A stretch of DNA of 64,000 bases from G963664585 sp963664585 (GTDB taxonomy: Bacteria; Bacillota; Clostridia; Oscillospirales; Ruminococcaceae): the NCBI GenBank assembly GCA_963664585.2, contig CAXXEO010000016.1, forward strand, positions 5,318 through 69,317. The letters are read 5' to 3'. Below are positions 16,602 through 24,321 of this stretch, one piece after another. Position 1 is the stretch's first letter, and the number at the start of each line of letters is the position of its first letter. A model generated the notes under the pieces. That model searched no databases. It saw only the letters and a list, made by a program, of their open reading frames with translations, and was not told where the DNA came from. A program made the position numbers and the translations under genes.

Positions 16602-17504
16602 TTAATCCTCCAGCAGCGCCCACGCTCTGTTAATCACCCTTTTTGTTGCGGCCAGAATAATGTCGCCGTCTTCATCCTTCCAAGGTTTAACCTCAAAAGA
16701 AAGTACGTAGGGATTTTGCGGGTTAAAAAAGCCTTCTTCTTTTAAAATTGTAAAGAAATCTAAAAGCTCCGGTGTATCGTTGGCGCTGCCGGGAAAGCCA
16801 AAGCGGGGATGTTGGTCACCATAAGCCTCTTTGTCCGGAAGGACAACAGCATTGCCAATGTGGAAATGAGTAATATAGGGTCGTAGAGTTCGAATCACAA
16901 ACTGTGAGGTCTCATAAGTGGTCGGGAAATGTGACAGATCCACCAGAAGGCCGAAGTTGTCACAGGTCATGCGCATATCAGCCGCAAAGCGCGCGGCATA
17001 GGGAGCGGGGCCAATGAGAGCCGCCTTATCCATGTCGTAGTCAAAAACCTCGAGTTCAACCATCATGCCCTTGGTTTTGGCATAGGCACAGACATTACGG
17101 GTGGTTTTCAGTAGCTGAGCATAAGCCTGCTCTTTGGTTTCAGGATGCCATTTTCCGGCGAGAAAGGCAATACCGCGCGCACCTAAATATTCTGCCTCAT
17201 CCACTGCTTCCAGTAGAGTGATCTCTGCTCTTTTACGGCCATCTTCATCTATATCATTGGGGTTGAGGCCTGTACTCAGCAGGCGTGGCTGCGCGCCATA
17301 GCAGACTTTTAGGTGAGACTGCTCAAGCATCCGTTTGGCGGCTGCCCGGGTAGCATCGTCCTTCTGCGGCCCGATTTCCAGTACGTCGAAAAAATCGTCG
17401 CAGGCAATGGTTTTGACAGAATCCAGTACAGGGTAGCTGGACGGGGGATGACTCATCCATTGGATCGTACCAATTTGAAAATATTTGTGAATAGAATCTT
17501 TCAT
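16602..17504 (-). CDS. Xylose isomerase-like TIM-barrel protein
   Basis: 300 residues from ATG 17504, preceded by AAAGGAGGCGATCTT; the longer frame would overlap gcl. The barrel fold family (hydroxypyruvate isomerase, IolE/IolI, UxuA-like) is shown by metal-ligand segments: ELEVFDYD near 155, LVDLSHFPTT near 190, ITHFHIGNAV near 220 and LSFEVKPW near 275. It lies between a Gcl-like enzyme and a 2-hydroxyacid dehydrogenase, so hydroxypyruvate/tartronate semialdehyde isomerisation is a reasonable guess. The sequence is not a close match to E. coli Hyi, so another sugar or keto acid is possible. Confidence 0.75.
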   Translation of the reverse strand: MKDSIHKYFQIGTIQWMSHPPSSYPVLDSVKTIACDDFFDVLEIGPQKDDATRAAAKRMLEQSHLKVCYGAQPRLLSTGLNPNDIDEDGRKRAEITLLEAVDEAEYLGARGIAFLAGKWHPETKEQAYAQLLKTTRNVCAYAKTKGMMVELEVFDYDMDKAALIGPAPYAARFAADMRMTCDNFGLLVDLSHFPTTYETSQFVIRTLRPYITHFHIGNAVVLPDKEAYGDQHPRFGFPGSANDTPELLDFFTILKEEGFFNPQNPYVLSFEVKPWKDEDGDIILAATKRVINRAWALLED

Positions 17505-17554
17505 AAGATCGCCTCCTTTATGTGTGAGCATGGCCAATATTCGCCGCTCTGCTA

Positions 17555-19225
17555 TCAATACACAAATTCACGGACGTTATTGAGCGCACCGCCCATTGAG
17601 CAATCAACATTGGGGTCACAGACAATATCAATGACAGATGGCTTGCCGCTTGCCTGTGCACGACCGAGAGCTGGAGGAATATCGGCGGCGTCAAACACGC
17701 GTTCGGCATAGCAAGCGAGACCCTCGGCTACCTTAACATAGTCTATATAATCCTGATTTTCGGCCATCTCAACGGCATATTCATAGCCATATGCGTACTT
17801 CTGATTCTGCCTGATCAGACCGAGGTAAGCGTTATTGATGATCACAACGATCACCGGCACCTTGAATTTAGCGCAGACTGCCAGCTCCTGCATATGGAAG
17901 GTAAATCCGAAGTCACCCATTACCGCAACGGCTTGCTTACCTGTAGCTACTCCTGCACCAAACGCAGCGGGAATGTCATAACCCAAGCAGCCGGCACCGC
18001 CCGAGGGTAGATAGTGCCGGGGTGAATCGATCTCCTGCAACTGGCCGGACCAAATCTGTGTAATGCCGCAGCCGGTCGTAAAGATCGCATTGTCGCCGAA
18101 ATACTCATTCAACTCTTTGAAGGCTCGGTGTGGGTTGATCGGTTGGCTGGAGTAATCCATCTTACGGGCAAGCTCTTTTCTGAGCGCGGGCAGGCGTTCT
18201 TTCATATCCCAATGCGAGGTGGCACTTTCCATTTTTGCCTCTGAGAGAAGAGCGTCGATCGCCTTCTTCGCATCGGCGACGATACCGAGGTCGGCGGGGA
18301 AGATTTTGCCGATTTCAGAAGGCTCGATGTTAATATGGATAAACTTTCTATCACCACGGTAGACGCCGACATCGCCGGTATGGCGGTCGGTGAAGCGGCA
18401 GCCGATGCCGAGCACCAGATCCGACTCAAGGAACACCTTATTGCCGATTGGTTGTCCAACCTGAATGCCGCAATGTCCGGCGTTGAGGGGATGGTTAAGA
18501 GGTATGCCACCTTTGGCCATATAGGTGGTGATCACCGGCATATTGAGCAGTTCTGCGAGTTTGACGCACTCTGCTGTGGCGTTGGCGAGGATCACACCGC
18601 CGCCCATCAGCATAAGCGGACGTTTGGCAGCCTTAATCATCACGATGGCCTTTTCAATGTCCTCTTTCTTCGGGACGGGGTTTTCAAAGAATGCGGGAAC
18701 ATAGCTCTGCGAATCAAATTCAATCTCCGCGTTCTGCACATCAAGAGGCAGGTCTATTACGACAGGACCGGGCTTTCCTTCTTTGGCGACGCGAAATGCT
18801 TCGCGAAAGGTTTCTATGACCTTATCGGTGTCTGTAATGCAGTATGTTTTCTTCGCGACAGGTTCACATATCTTTGCAATGTCCACACACTGGAACGCAT
18901 CCTTACCAAGCTGTGCACGGACCGCCTGACCGGTGATGGCAATCACCGGGATACTATCGATCTGACAGGTGTAAATACCGGTGACAAAATTGGTCGCACC
19001 GGGGCCTGAGGTACAAAGTGCAACCGCCAGCCTGCCGCTTGCGCGGTAATAGCCGCCGGCCGCATGAACACAGCACTCTTCATGACGGTGTGTGTAATGC
19101 TTTATTTTGGAGGTGGCTAGATATTTGTACAGGCCATTGATACCTGCACCCGGGATGCCAAAGGCATCGGTAATGCCCTCTATCTCTAAAATCTTGATAA
19201 TTGCTTCAGATGCTTTCATTTTCAT
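17555..19225 (-). CDS. ThDP-dependent enzyme of the glyoxylate carboligase / acetolactate synthase family
   Basis: 556 residues, ATG after AAAGGAGAG. Three domains are visible: Pyr (AFGIPGAGINGLYKYL ... LCTSGPGATNFVTGIY), central (LMLMGGGVILANA ... RFTDRHTGDVGVYRG) and PP (GDFGFTFHMQEL ... NNAYLGLIRQNQKYAY, the ThDP-Mg segment). RFTDRHTGDV, HINIEPSEIGK and NNAYLGLIRQ align best with Gcl. However, the cofactor-activating position reads RHEECCVHAAGGY, with Glu where E. coli Gcl has Val51. The operon suggests glyoxylate to tartronate semialdehyde, but an acetolactate-type or related carboligation is not excluded. Confidence 0.75.
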   Translation of the reverse strand: MKMKASEAIIKILEIEGITDAFGIPGAGINGLYKYLATSKIKHYTHRHEECCVHAAGGYYRASGRLAVALCTSGPGATNFVTGIYTCQIDSIPVIAITGQAVRAQLGKDAFQCVDIAKICEPVAKKTYCITDTDKVIETFREAFRVAKEGKPGPVVIDLPLDVQNAEIEFDSQSYVPAFFENPVPKKEDIEKAIVMIKAAKRPLMLMGGGVILANATAECVKLAELLNMPVITTYMAKGGIPLNHPLNAGHCGIQVGQPIGNKVFLESDLVLGIGCRFTDRHTGDVGVYRGDRKFIHINIEPSEIGKIFPADLGIVADAKKAIDALLSEAKMESATSHWDMKERLPALRKELARKMDYSSQPINPHRAFKELNEYFGDNAIFTTGCGITQIWSGQLQEIDSPRHYLPSGGAGCLGYDIPAAFGAGVATGKQAVAVMGDFGFTFHMQELAVCAKFKVPVIVVIINNAYLGLIRQNQKYAYGYEYAVEMAENQDYIDYVKVAEGLACYAERVFDAADIPPALGRAQASGKPSVIDIVCDPNVDCSMGGALNNVREFVY

Positions 19226-19276
19226 ATCAGGCTCTCCTTTTTAATTATTAAAAAAAGACTTCTATTATTTACAATA

Positions 19277-19335
19277 ATGATACTTGCATTCTACAAAAAG
19301 TACAAGAGGAAACATGTGGATTCTACTTTTTGCAC
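19277..19335 (-). promoter_or_regulatory. Promoter and palindromic operator of the gcl-like operon
   Basis: On the minus strand TTGTAC (19300-19305), a 17-base spacer and TATCAT (19277-19282). An inverted repeat, CTACAAAAAGTA at 19291-19302 and TACTTTTTGCAC at 19324-19335, overlaps the -35 region. This is a plausible site for the IclR protein encoded just upstream. Confidence 0.55.
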
Positions 19336-19498
19336 AAAAACATGGAGGAAGATTTGCTGCTGTGGAAAGGCGGCATTTTAATTATTAGAAAAATGTAGGA
19401 TTATGTGCGCTCCTGCATTCAAATCTTACAAACTGTTGATGACATTGCATTCATAATTTTGTTTTTCTTGCTAAAAGATGGCAGACAGAAAATTTGTT

Positions 19499-20311
19499 TT
19501 AATGAAGATTTGTATCCGCTTTTTCAAGCCAGCCCAGCCGTAATGAGATCTGTCGCGCAGCGTCCAGAAGAATGGGTAGATTCGGCTCAATATGCCGATT
19601 TGTCATACGGGTGACAGGGCCGCTGACACTGATTCCTGCCATAATACGACCGGTGTAATCACGGATCGGTGCTGCAACGCAATATGCACCCTCTTCGCAT
19701 TCTTCGTTATCAAAGGCAAAGCCCCGTGTCCGGATCTCAGCCAGCTCAGTTTCAAGTGCCTTTCTGCTGGTCAGCGTGTTTGCCGTGAAGCGTGTCAAAC
19801 CCTTGACAGCCAGCAACTGATCTAATTGCTGCTGTGTGTAACTAAGCATCAGTAATTTGCCAACGGCTGTACAGTGCATTGGTGCGATCTTTCCGATACG
19901 CTGCAGGCTCATAAGCGTTTTGTTTGGTCCCTGTACTGCTTCAATGTACATCACTGACATGTCGTATTCTATAGACAAATTACATGATTCGTCAAAAGCG
20001 GCTGCCACCCTGCGCAAAAACGGTAATCCAATGTTTCGCAGACTTTGGTTGGCACGGATATTGTCGGCCAGTCCGCAAAGCTTGAAGGTCAGAAAATGGC
20101 CCCCCGTTTCGATGTCCTGTGCAGCGTAGTCGCGGTTTTGCAGTGCCGCTAAAAAGCGCAGCACTGTACTCGCGGGCATTTTCATCTGTGCGGCAAGGTC
20201 CTGAAGTCTAATCGGCGTCTCCTTCTGAGACATGAGCTCAATGAGCATGAGGAGCTTATCGGAAGAAAGGTTGGTTCGGGTTGGATTGTCGATTGGGGTT
20301 TTCTTTTGCAC
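19499..20311 (-). CDS. IclR-family transcriptional regulator
   Basis: 270 residues from GTG 20311, preceded by TGAGGAGGTGCAAA; the longer frame begins inside that ribosome binding site. The N-terminal winged helix (LLMLIELMSQKETPIRLQDL, then AAQMKMPASTVLRFLAALQN) is followed by the effector-binding GAF-like domain (CNLSIEYDMSVMYIEAVQGP, PMHCTAVGKLLMLSY, ECEEGAYCVAAPIRDYTG). It precedes the gcl-like operon on the same strand and very likely controls it. Its own promoter region has been remodelled by the insertions immediately upstream. Confidence 0.88.
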   Translation of the reverse strand: MQKKTPIDNPTRTNLSSDKLLMLIELMSQKETPIRLQDLAAQMKMPASTVLRFLAALQNRDYAAQDIETGGHFLTFKLCGLADNIRANQSLRNIGLPFLRRVAAAFDESCNLSIEYDMSVMYIEAVQGPNKTLMSLQRIGKIAPMHCTAVGKLLMLSYTQQQLDQLLAVKGLTRFTANTLTSRKALETELAEIRTRGFAFDNEECEEGAYCVAAPIRDYTGRIMAGISVSGPVTRMTNRHIEPNLPILLDAARQISLRLGWLEKADTNLH

Positions 20312-20337
20312 TTTGCACCTCCTCAAAATATACTTGC

Positions 20338-20365
20338 ATTATATAGCCAATTGCTACATTGTAAA
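20338..20365 (-). promoter_or_regulatory. Hybrid promoter of iclR formed by IS30 end and miniature element end
   Basis: On the minus strand TTTACA (20360-20365) lies in the IS30 terminal repeat, then a 16-base spacer, then TATAAT (20338-20343) made from the TATAG end of the miniature element plus adjacent host bases. It points at iclR. Confidence 0.45.
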
Positions 20366-21405
20366 ATGAAATGCGACAGAAAAAAGATAGCCCAAGGCAG
20401 CCAAAACGTGTAGAATAGAGTTTGCAACAACAACATTCACACAAGGAGGCAGCCATGAGCCACCACCATTTTACAACATTCGAACGAGGAAAGATAGAAG
20501 AACTCCGTCAAATCGGATATACGACCCGGAAAATCGCATCACGTCTGGGATGTCACCACAGCAGTATCGCTAGAGAATTGAAACGTTTTTACGGTGCCCG
20601 AGCGTATAACGCAGAAGAAGCACAACTGGATTACCAGAAGAAACGGCACAACAGCAAACCTCAAGGGAAATGGAATGAGGAGTTGTGCGCAGTTGTGGCA
20701 GAAAAGCTGAAAGAGACCTGGTCGCCAGAGCAAATATCACATACCGTTACTTCAAGTCAACTGAGCTTTAAAACAATATACAACTGGCTTTATGCCGGAC
20801 GACTGAACGGACTCACCGCAGATGTGCTGCGCCGTAATGGAAAAAAGAGAAGCTGTAAAAATCTTGCGCATTATGCTCGTGGTACTTCTATCCACAAGAG
20901 ACCCAAAGAGGTATATACCAGAGAAACATTTGGGCATTGGGAACTTGATACGGTGGTTTCCTCTAGGGGTTCCAGCGGTTGCTTGGCCACCTTTGTGGAA
21001 CGAAAAACAAGGTTCTATACAGCCGTTCCCATTCCTGACCGAACGGCAGCTTCCATGGAAGCTGCAATCAAGCACCTGCACACTTTATTGCCACAAGGCA
21101 CATTCAAAACAGCAACAACAGATCGTGGCGGTGAATTTGCCTGTTATGATGTAATCCAGAAAGATCTAGGCTTAACTCTTTATTTCGCTGATCCATATTG
21201 TCCGCATCAGAGAGGAAGCAATGAGTACGGTAACGGTTTGCTCAGAGAGTTCTTTCCGAAAGGTACTGTTCTGTCAACTGTTTCTCATCAAAACCTGTCT
21301 TCTTCTCTTCTGCTTATAAACAATAGACCCCGAAAATGTCTTAATTGGAATACACCTTCCCAGCTCTTTCTACTCGAACTGTCGCATTTGGCTTGACAAT
21401 GTAGC
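20353..21405 (+). mobile_element. IS30-family insertion sequence, copy 1
   Basis: 1053 bp. Terminal inverted repeats start GCTACATTGT at both ends and extend imperfectly to about 24 bp. The 4-bp target AATT is duplicated (20349-20352 and 21406-21409). A single transposase gene fills the element. It is nearly identical to copy 2 at 32121-33174. Confidence 0.92.
20455..21396 (+). CDS. IS30-family transposase
   Basis: 313 residues from ATG 20455, with ACAAGGAGGCAGCC upstream; the TTG-started extension (20422) is unnecessary. The N-terminal HTH domain (TTFERGKIEELRQIGYTTRK, then IASRLGCHHSSIARELKR) binds the ends. The DDE core is complete: first Asp in HWELDTVV, second in TTDRGGEF, Glu in RGSNEYGNGLLRE. 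The frame is intact, so the element may be active. It differs from the second copy by a handful of residues, for example Gly/Trp after KPQ and Gly/Cys in KDLGLT. Confidence 0.93.
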   Translation: MSHHHFTTFERGKIEELRQIGYTTRKIASRLGCHHSSIARELKRFYGARAYNAEEAQLDYQKKRHNSKPQGKWNEELCAVVAEKLKETWSPEQISHTVTSSQLSFKTIYNWLYAGRLNGLTADVLRRNGKKRSCKNLAHYARGTSIHKRPKEVYTRETFGHWELDTVVSSRGSSGCLATFVERKTRFYTAVPIPDRTAASMEAAIKHLHTLLPQGTFKTATTDRGGEFACYDVIQKDLGLTLYFADPYCPHQRGSNEYGNGLLREFFPKGTVLSTVSHQNLSSSLLLINNRPRKCLNWNTPSQLFLLELSHLA

Positions 21406-21677
21406 AATTAACTTAAAAACTGGCTATAGTTAAAACGTCATTTTCTTCCCCGCCTTCGGCGGGGGAAGAAATTATAAGCTTGTTTTCAAGTTAATCAACT
21501 ATATATTATATTATATTTTTAGCAAACACAATTTTAAAATTAAAAATTAAAGCGGCATGAGCTTTTGCAATCTATATAAATGACCAATTTTTCATTAAAA
21601 TCGCTGATGCACTAAATTTCGCGATACCATACGCTTACGGATAGATTAGAATCGTCTCAAAAAATGACGATTTAAAT

Positions 21678-21720
21678 AAGCATCTTCTTTTTCTATGTAA
21701 ATTAGAAAGAGAAGATGCTT
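21678..21720 (-). terminator. Long hairpin after gerKB
   Basis: AAGCATCTTCTTTTTCTA pairs with TAGAAAGAGAAGATGCTT (one mismatch in 18 bp). It lies 44 bases beyond the gerKB stop and probably ends the gerK transcript. The rest of 21504-21763 holds a second short hairpin (AATCGTC/GACGATT) and no gene. Confidence 0.6.
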
Positions 21721-21763
21721 AAAATGACGATGCAGAAAGAAAGATGATGGAATTCAGCGGTTA

Positions 21764-22942
21764 TTAAATCCCGCTATTTCCCGCTGCCGGATTGGAGACT
21801 GTATCAGGCAAATTGGCCTCGGCTTTTTTTTGTTCTAATATCACATCAATTTTCTTTCTTCTTATGAAATATGCAGTCACTATGATAAGAGGCAAAATAA
21901 AAGTGAAAGGCAGAATAAGCCACGGGAAAACCTGATCTGAAGCCAGAAATAAAATCGTTGATGTTTTTTTCATGACGGGCATCAAACAAACGCAAAAACC
22001 TAAAACAGAGATAGGAATGACAAATCCTTTGTATGATTTTGTTTTGAAAACACCAGAAAGGACAAAACTACCCATAAAATTATATATCGTTAGCTTTAGT
22101 ATTAACCCAGGAAACCATGCCAACGTGTTAAAGGCATGCACTTTTTCGATAAAATCAAAACCATGAACCTGCCTTGTATATATGAAATAAGGATTAAATT
22201 GATTACTGGCGAAATCAATTCCTAAAACTAATATTGTCGGGAGCAGCATCAATGCAAAAAAGATAGCAAATAGACACAAGGCTCTTGCATACGTTTTGTT
22301 AATGCTCACCTTCTGTTCAAGGAAAAATGAAAAAATCAAAAATATCAATATTTCTGAATATCTAGCGCCGGTGAAAAAAGCACCCAAATTCAGTTTGAGT
22401 AGTGTTGAATCGACAAGCACGGGCTGTAATTCTTTTAAATCCATTTGTCCGATCCCCATCAAAAAGAAAACGACAATGGTAAACATGATATATGGCACAA
22501 TAAAGCATGCCAATCGTCCTATTGTACCGGCTCCCTTGTATGCGGCGTAGGATATGGGGACGCACGCGAAAATCAAAAAGGCCCATGTGGGGGTTTCTGG
22601 CATTAACGCTATATTCGAAAAGATAGCTGCTATCGCCATACATGCTGAAAAGCAAAACAAAAAAACAAAGGCAAAACAGAGCAATGCCACTTTACTAAAA
22701 ATTTTACCTAAAATAATTTCTGTCAGTTCAATTACATTATATCCCCTGAATTTATTCATTAGGATTAAAGACGGCATACTAATTAGTCCAATATAAAAAA
22801 CAGCAAAAATCAATACGATCCACACATCCTGATTTGCAGGAGGGGTATTGATGATTGGCATGAAAGTATAAGGGAACATTAAAGCGCTTCCAACGGACAT
22901 CATTAATAATTGTATCGAAGTAATATTCGGTTTTCTATTCAT
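21764..22942 (-). CDS. gerKB: Spore germinant receptor B subunit (GerAB/GerKB family)
   Basis: 392 residues from ATG 22942, preceded by AAGGAGCGAG. About ten membrane segments run through the protein (for example TFMPIINTPPANQDVWIVLI, VALLCFAFVFLFCFSACMAI, VFPWLILPFTFILPLIIVTA), the APC-like fold of the GerB subunit that binds the germinant and lets ions pass. It overlaps gerKC by eight bases. Order gerKA-gerKC-gerKB and probable forespore expression put it in the spore inner membrane. Confidence 0.9.
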   Translation of the reverse strand: MNRKPNITSIQLLMMSVGSALMFPYTFMPIINTPPANQDVWIVLIFAVFYIGLISMPSLILMNKFRGYNVIELTEIILGKIFSKVALLCFAFVFLFCFSACMAIAAIFSNIALMPETPTWAFLIFACVPISYAAYKGAGTIGRLACFIVPYIMFTIVVFFLMGIGQMDLKELQPVLVDSTLLKLNLGAFFTGARYSEILIFLIFSFFLEQKVSINKTYARALCLFAIFFALMLLPTILVLGIDFASNQFNPYFIYTRQVHGFDFIEKVHAFNTLAWFPGLILKLTIYNFMGSFVLSGVFKTKSYKGFVIPISVLGFCVCLMPVMKKTSTILFLASDQVFPWLILPFTFILPLIIVTAYFIRRKKIDVILEQKKAEANLPDTVSNPAAGNSGI

Positions 22943-24161
22943 CAACTCGCTCCTTCATAGCAAAAGGAAGTTTGGAATGGCCCTCCCTCATTACTGACGA
23001 TTCGACTGTCACATTGATCTTTGCCTTTGAAAAAAAATCATTCCAGTTTTCTTTAATTTCTTTCCACTGTTTAGGATTCTGCATATGAACAAAAGAGCCA
23101 AATCCGAAAATATCGCTTTTAAATTCCTGTTGTGCTTTTTCAATGGCCCCCTTTATTTCCGCCTCCATCTTCTTGTTAAAGGCCTGTTCAACCATTTTAA
23201 TCATATCGCTTTCGCTGGCGTCAATCGTATTCATTTTTTGTATCGTCAATAGACCCGCTTGGATATTCACATCGATCTCTGCCTTTTGATCTGTAATTTT
23301 TGTTTTTATTTTACATTTTGTGTTTTCTATCATGACGACTGAAATATCATCTTCAATCGGAAGGGAAACAGCAGCCCTTCCAAAATCATTGATGAGTATG
23401 TTGTATGCTCTTGCCTCCAATCCATTCATATACCCTACCAATTTGTCATCTTTAAATGCCGCAAGTCCCTCGTACTTTAAATATTTCTTTTTTTTGGAAT
23501 TATTTTGGGCGCCCTGAGAACCTGATTGTTCCGTATCTGAAGATTCCATTTCACTCTCCACTATTTTTACAAGCCCCATAACCGGCTGTTTACCATCATC
23601 GTAATAATCTTTAATAAATGTAAGAGTTGTAATGAAAACCGATTCACATGTAGCTTTATGTTGTGTTTTAGACAGACCGTCCAAATAATCCCCCACCATA
23701 TCCGATAAACCTGTCTCGCAGGTGTAGACGCTCTTCGGATCCTCATCCTGTATAACGACCATAAGCGGTGTTTCATCAGTCAGACTGTCTCTGGACAAAT
23801 AATCCAGGATCGGCGATACCCCTTTTTTTGAGAGCTTTTCTGAAAAAATCCTGGCCCTGTTAAGCCCACCGAATAATATTCTATCGGCAAATTTGGCTTG
23901 ATTTCTTATCGCTTCCGGAGCTGTTGTCCCCTCGATCAGAAGTGTCAAAGAGGAAACTTTTTCACTGCCTGCACCTTTACTGCCCGCTTGGGCAGTCGGA
24001 TTCATAATCTCTACGACGATTTGGCGGTCTCCGTTCTCTTTCATATCATATAAAACGCTGTTGACCATAGAGAGGTTTTTGGGTTCCTTTCTGCTCCAGC
24101 ATCCCGACATAAGTGTCACAATCATCATACACTGGAAAAGACAAAGCAGTTTTTTCTTCAC
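22935..24161 (-). CDS. gerKC: Spore germinant receptor C subunit lipoprotein (GerAC/GerKC family)
   Basis: 408 residues, GTG start after AAAGGAGAA. The N-terminus is a lipoprotein signal (KKLLCLFQCMMIVTLMSGCW, with Cys in the lipobox). Domain 1 follows (VNSVLYDMKENGDRQIVVEI), a low-complexity linker near residues 200-225 (SSDTEQSGSQGAQNNSKKKK) and the C-terminal domain (INDFGRAAVSLPIEDDISVV ... AFNKKMEAEIKGAIEKAQQE). It is anchored on the outer face of the spore inner membrane and completes the GerA/B/C receptor. Confidence 0.9.
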   Translation of the reverse strand: MKKKLLCLFQCMMIVTLMSGCWSRKEPKNLSMVNSVLYDMKENGDRQIVVEIMNPTAQAGSKGAGSEKVSSLTLLIEGTTAPEAIRNQAKFADRILFGGLNRARIFSEKLSKKGVSPILDYLSRDSLTDETPLMVVIQDEDPKSVYTCETGLSDMVGDYLDGLSKTQHKATCESVFITTLTFIKDYYDDGKQPVMGLVKIVESEMESSDTEQSGSQGAQNNSKKKKYLKYEGLAAFKDDKLVGYMNGLEARAYNILINDFGRAAVSLPIEDDISVVMIENTKCKIKTKITDQKAEIDVNIQAGLLTIQKMNTIDASESDMIKMVEQAFNKKMEAEIKGAIEKAQQEFKSDIFGFGSFVHMQNPKQWKEIKENWNDFFSKAKINVTVESSVMREGHSKLPFAMKERVDE

Positions 24162-24214
24162 GCGCTTTTCTCCTTTATACTACAGCATTTCCAATCGAAT
24201 TGTAGAATTAATCC

Positions 24215-24249
24215 ATGCTCTTCCCCCGCCGAAGGCGGGGGAAGAGCAT
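24215..24249. repeat. Solo GC-rich hairpin between gerKA and gerKC
   Basis: A perfect 13-bp stem ATGCTCTTCCCCC and GGGGGAAGAGCAT around GCCGAAGGC. The core is the same as in the TATAG miniature elements, but the flanking terminal repeats are absent. It may adjust the ratio of gerKA to gerKC mRNA. Confidence 0.7.
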
Positions 24250-24321
24250 ATTTTATTTCCTGTTTATTGTGCTTGTGCCTCTTTTTCACTTGAAATTTGT
24301 ATTCATCATCAATGCTGGATC

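Larger units (their letters stand above)
20342..21503 (-). repeat. Miniature element copy B, interrupted by IS30 copy 1
   Basis: The left piece is 20342-20352 and the right piece 21406-21503. Without the IS and the duplicated AATT it would be 105 bp. It lies in inverse orientation to copy A. The central hairpin and the far end ATCAACTATA are intact. Confidence 0.85.

Noticed and set aside
17555..19225. Biosynthetic acetolactate synthase (ilvB)
   Set aside because: Context and several motifs favour Gcl, there is no ilvN/ilvC next to it. The retained Glu keeps this open, so no symbol was assigned.
20422..20454. TTG-started longer form of the IS30 transposase
   Set aside because: It would include the ribosome binding site; ATG after AAGGAGG is better in both copies.
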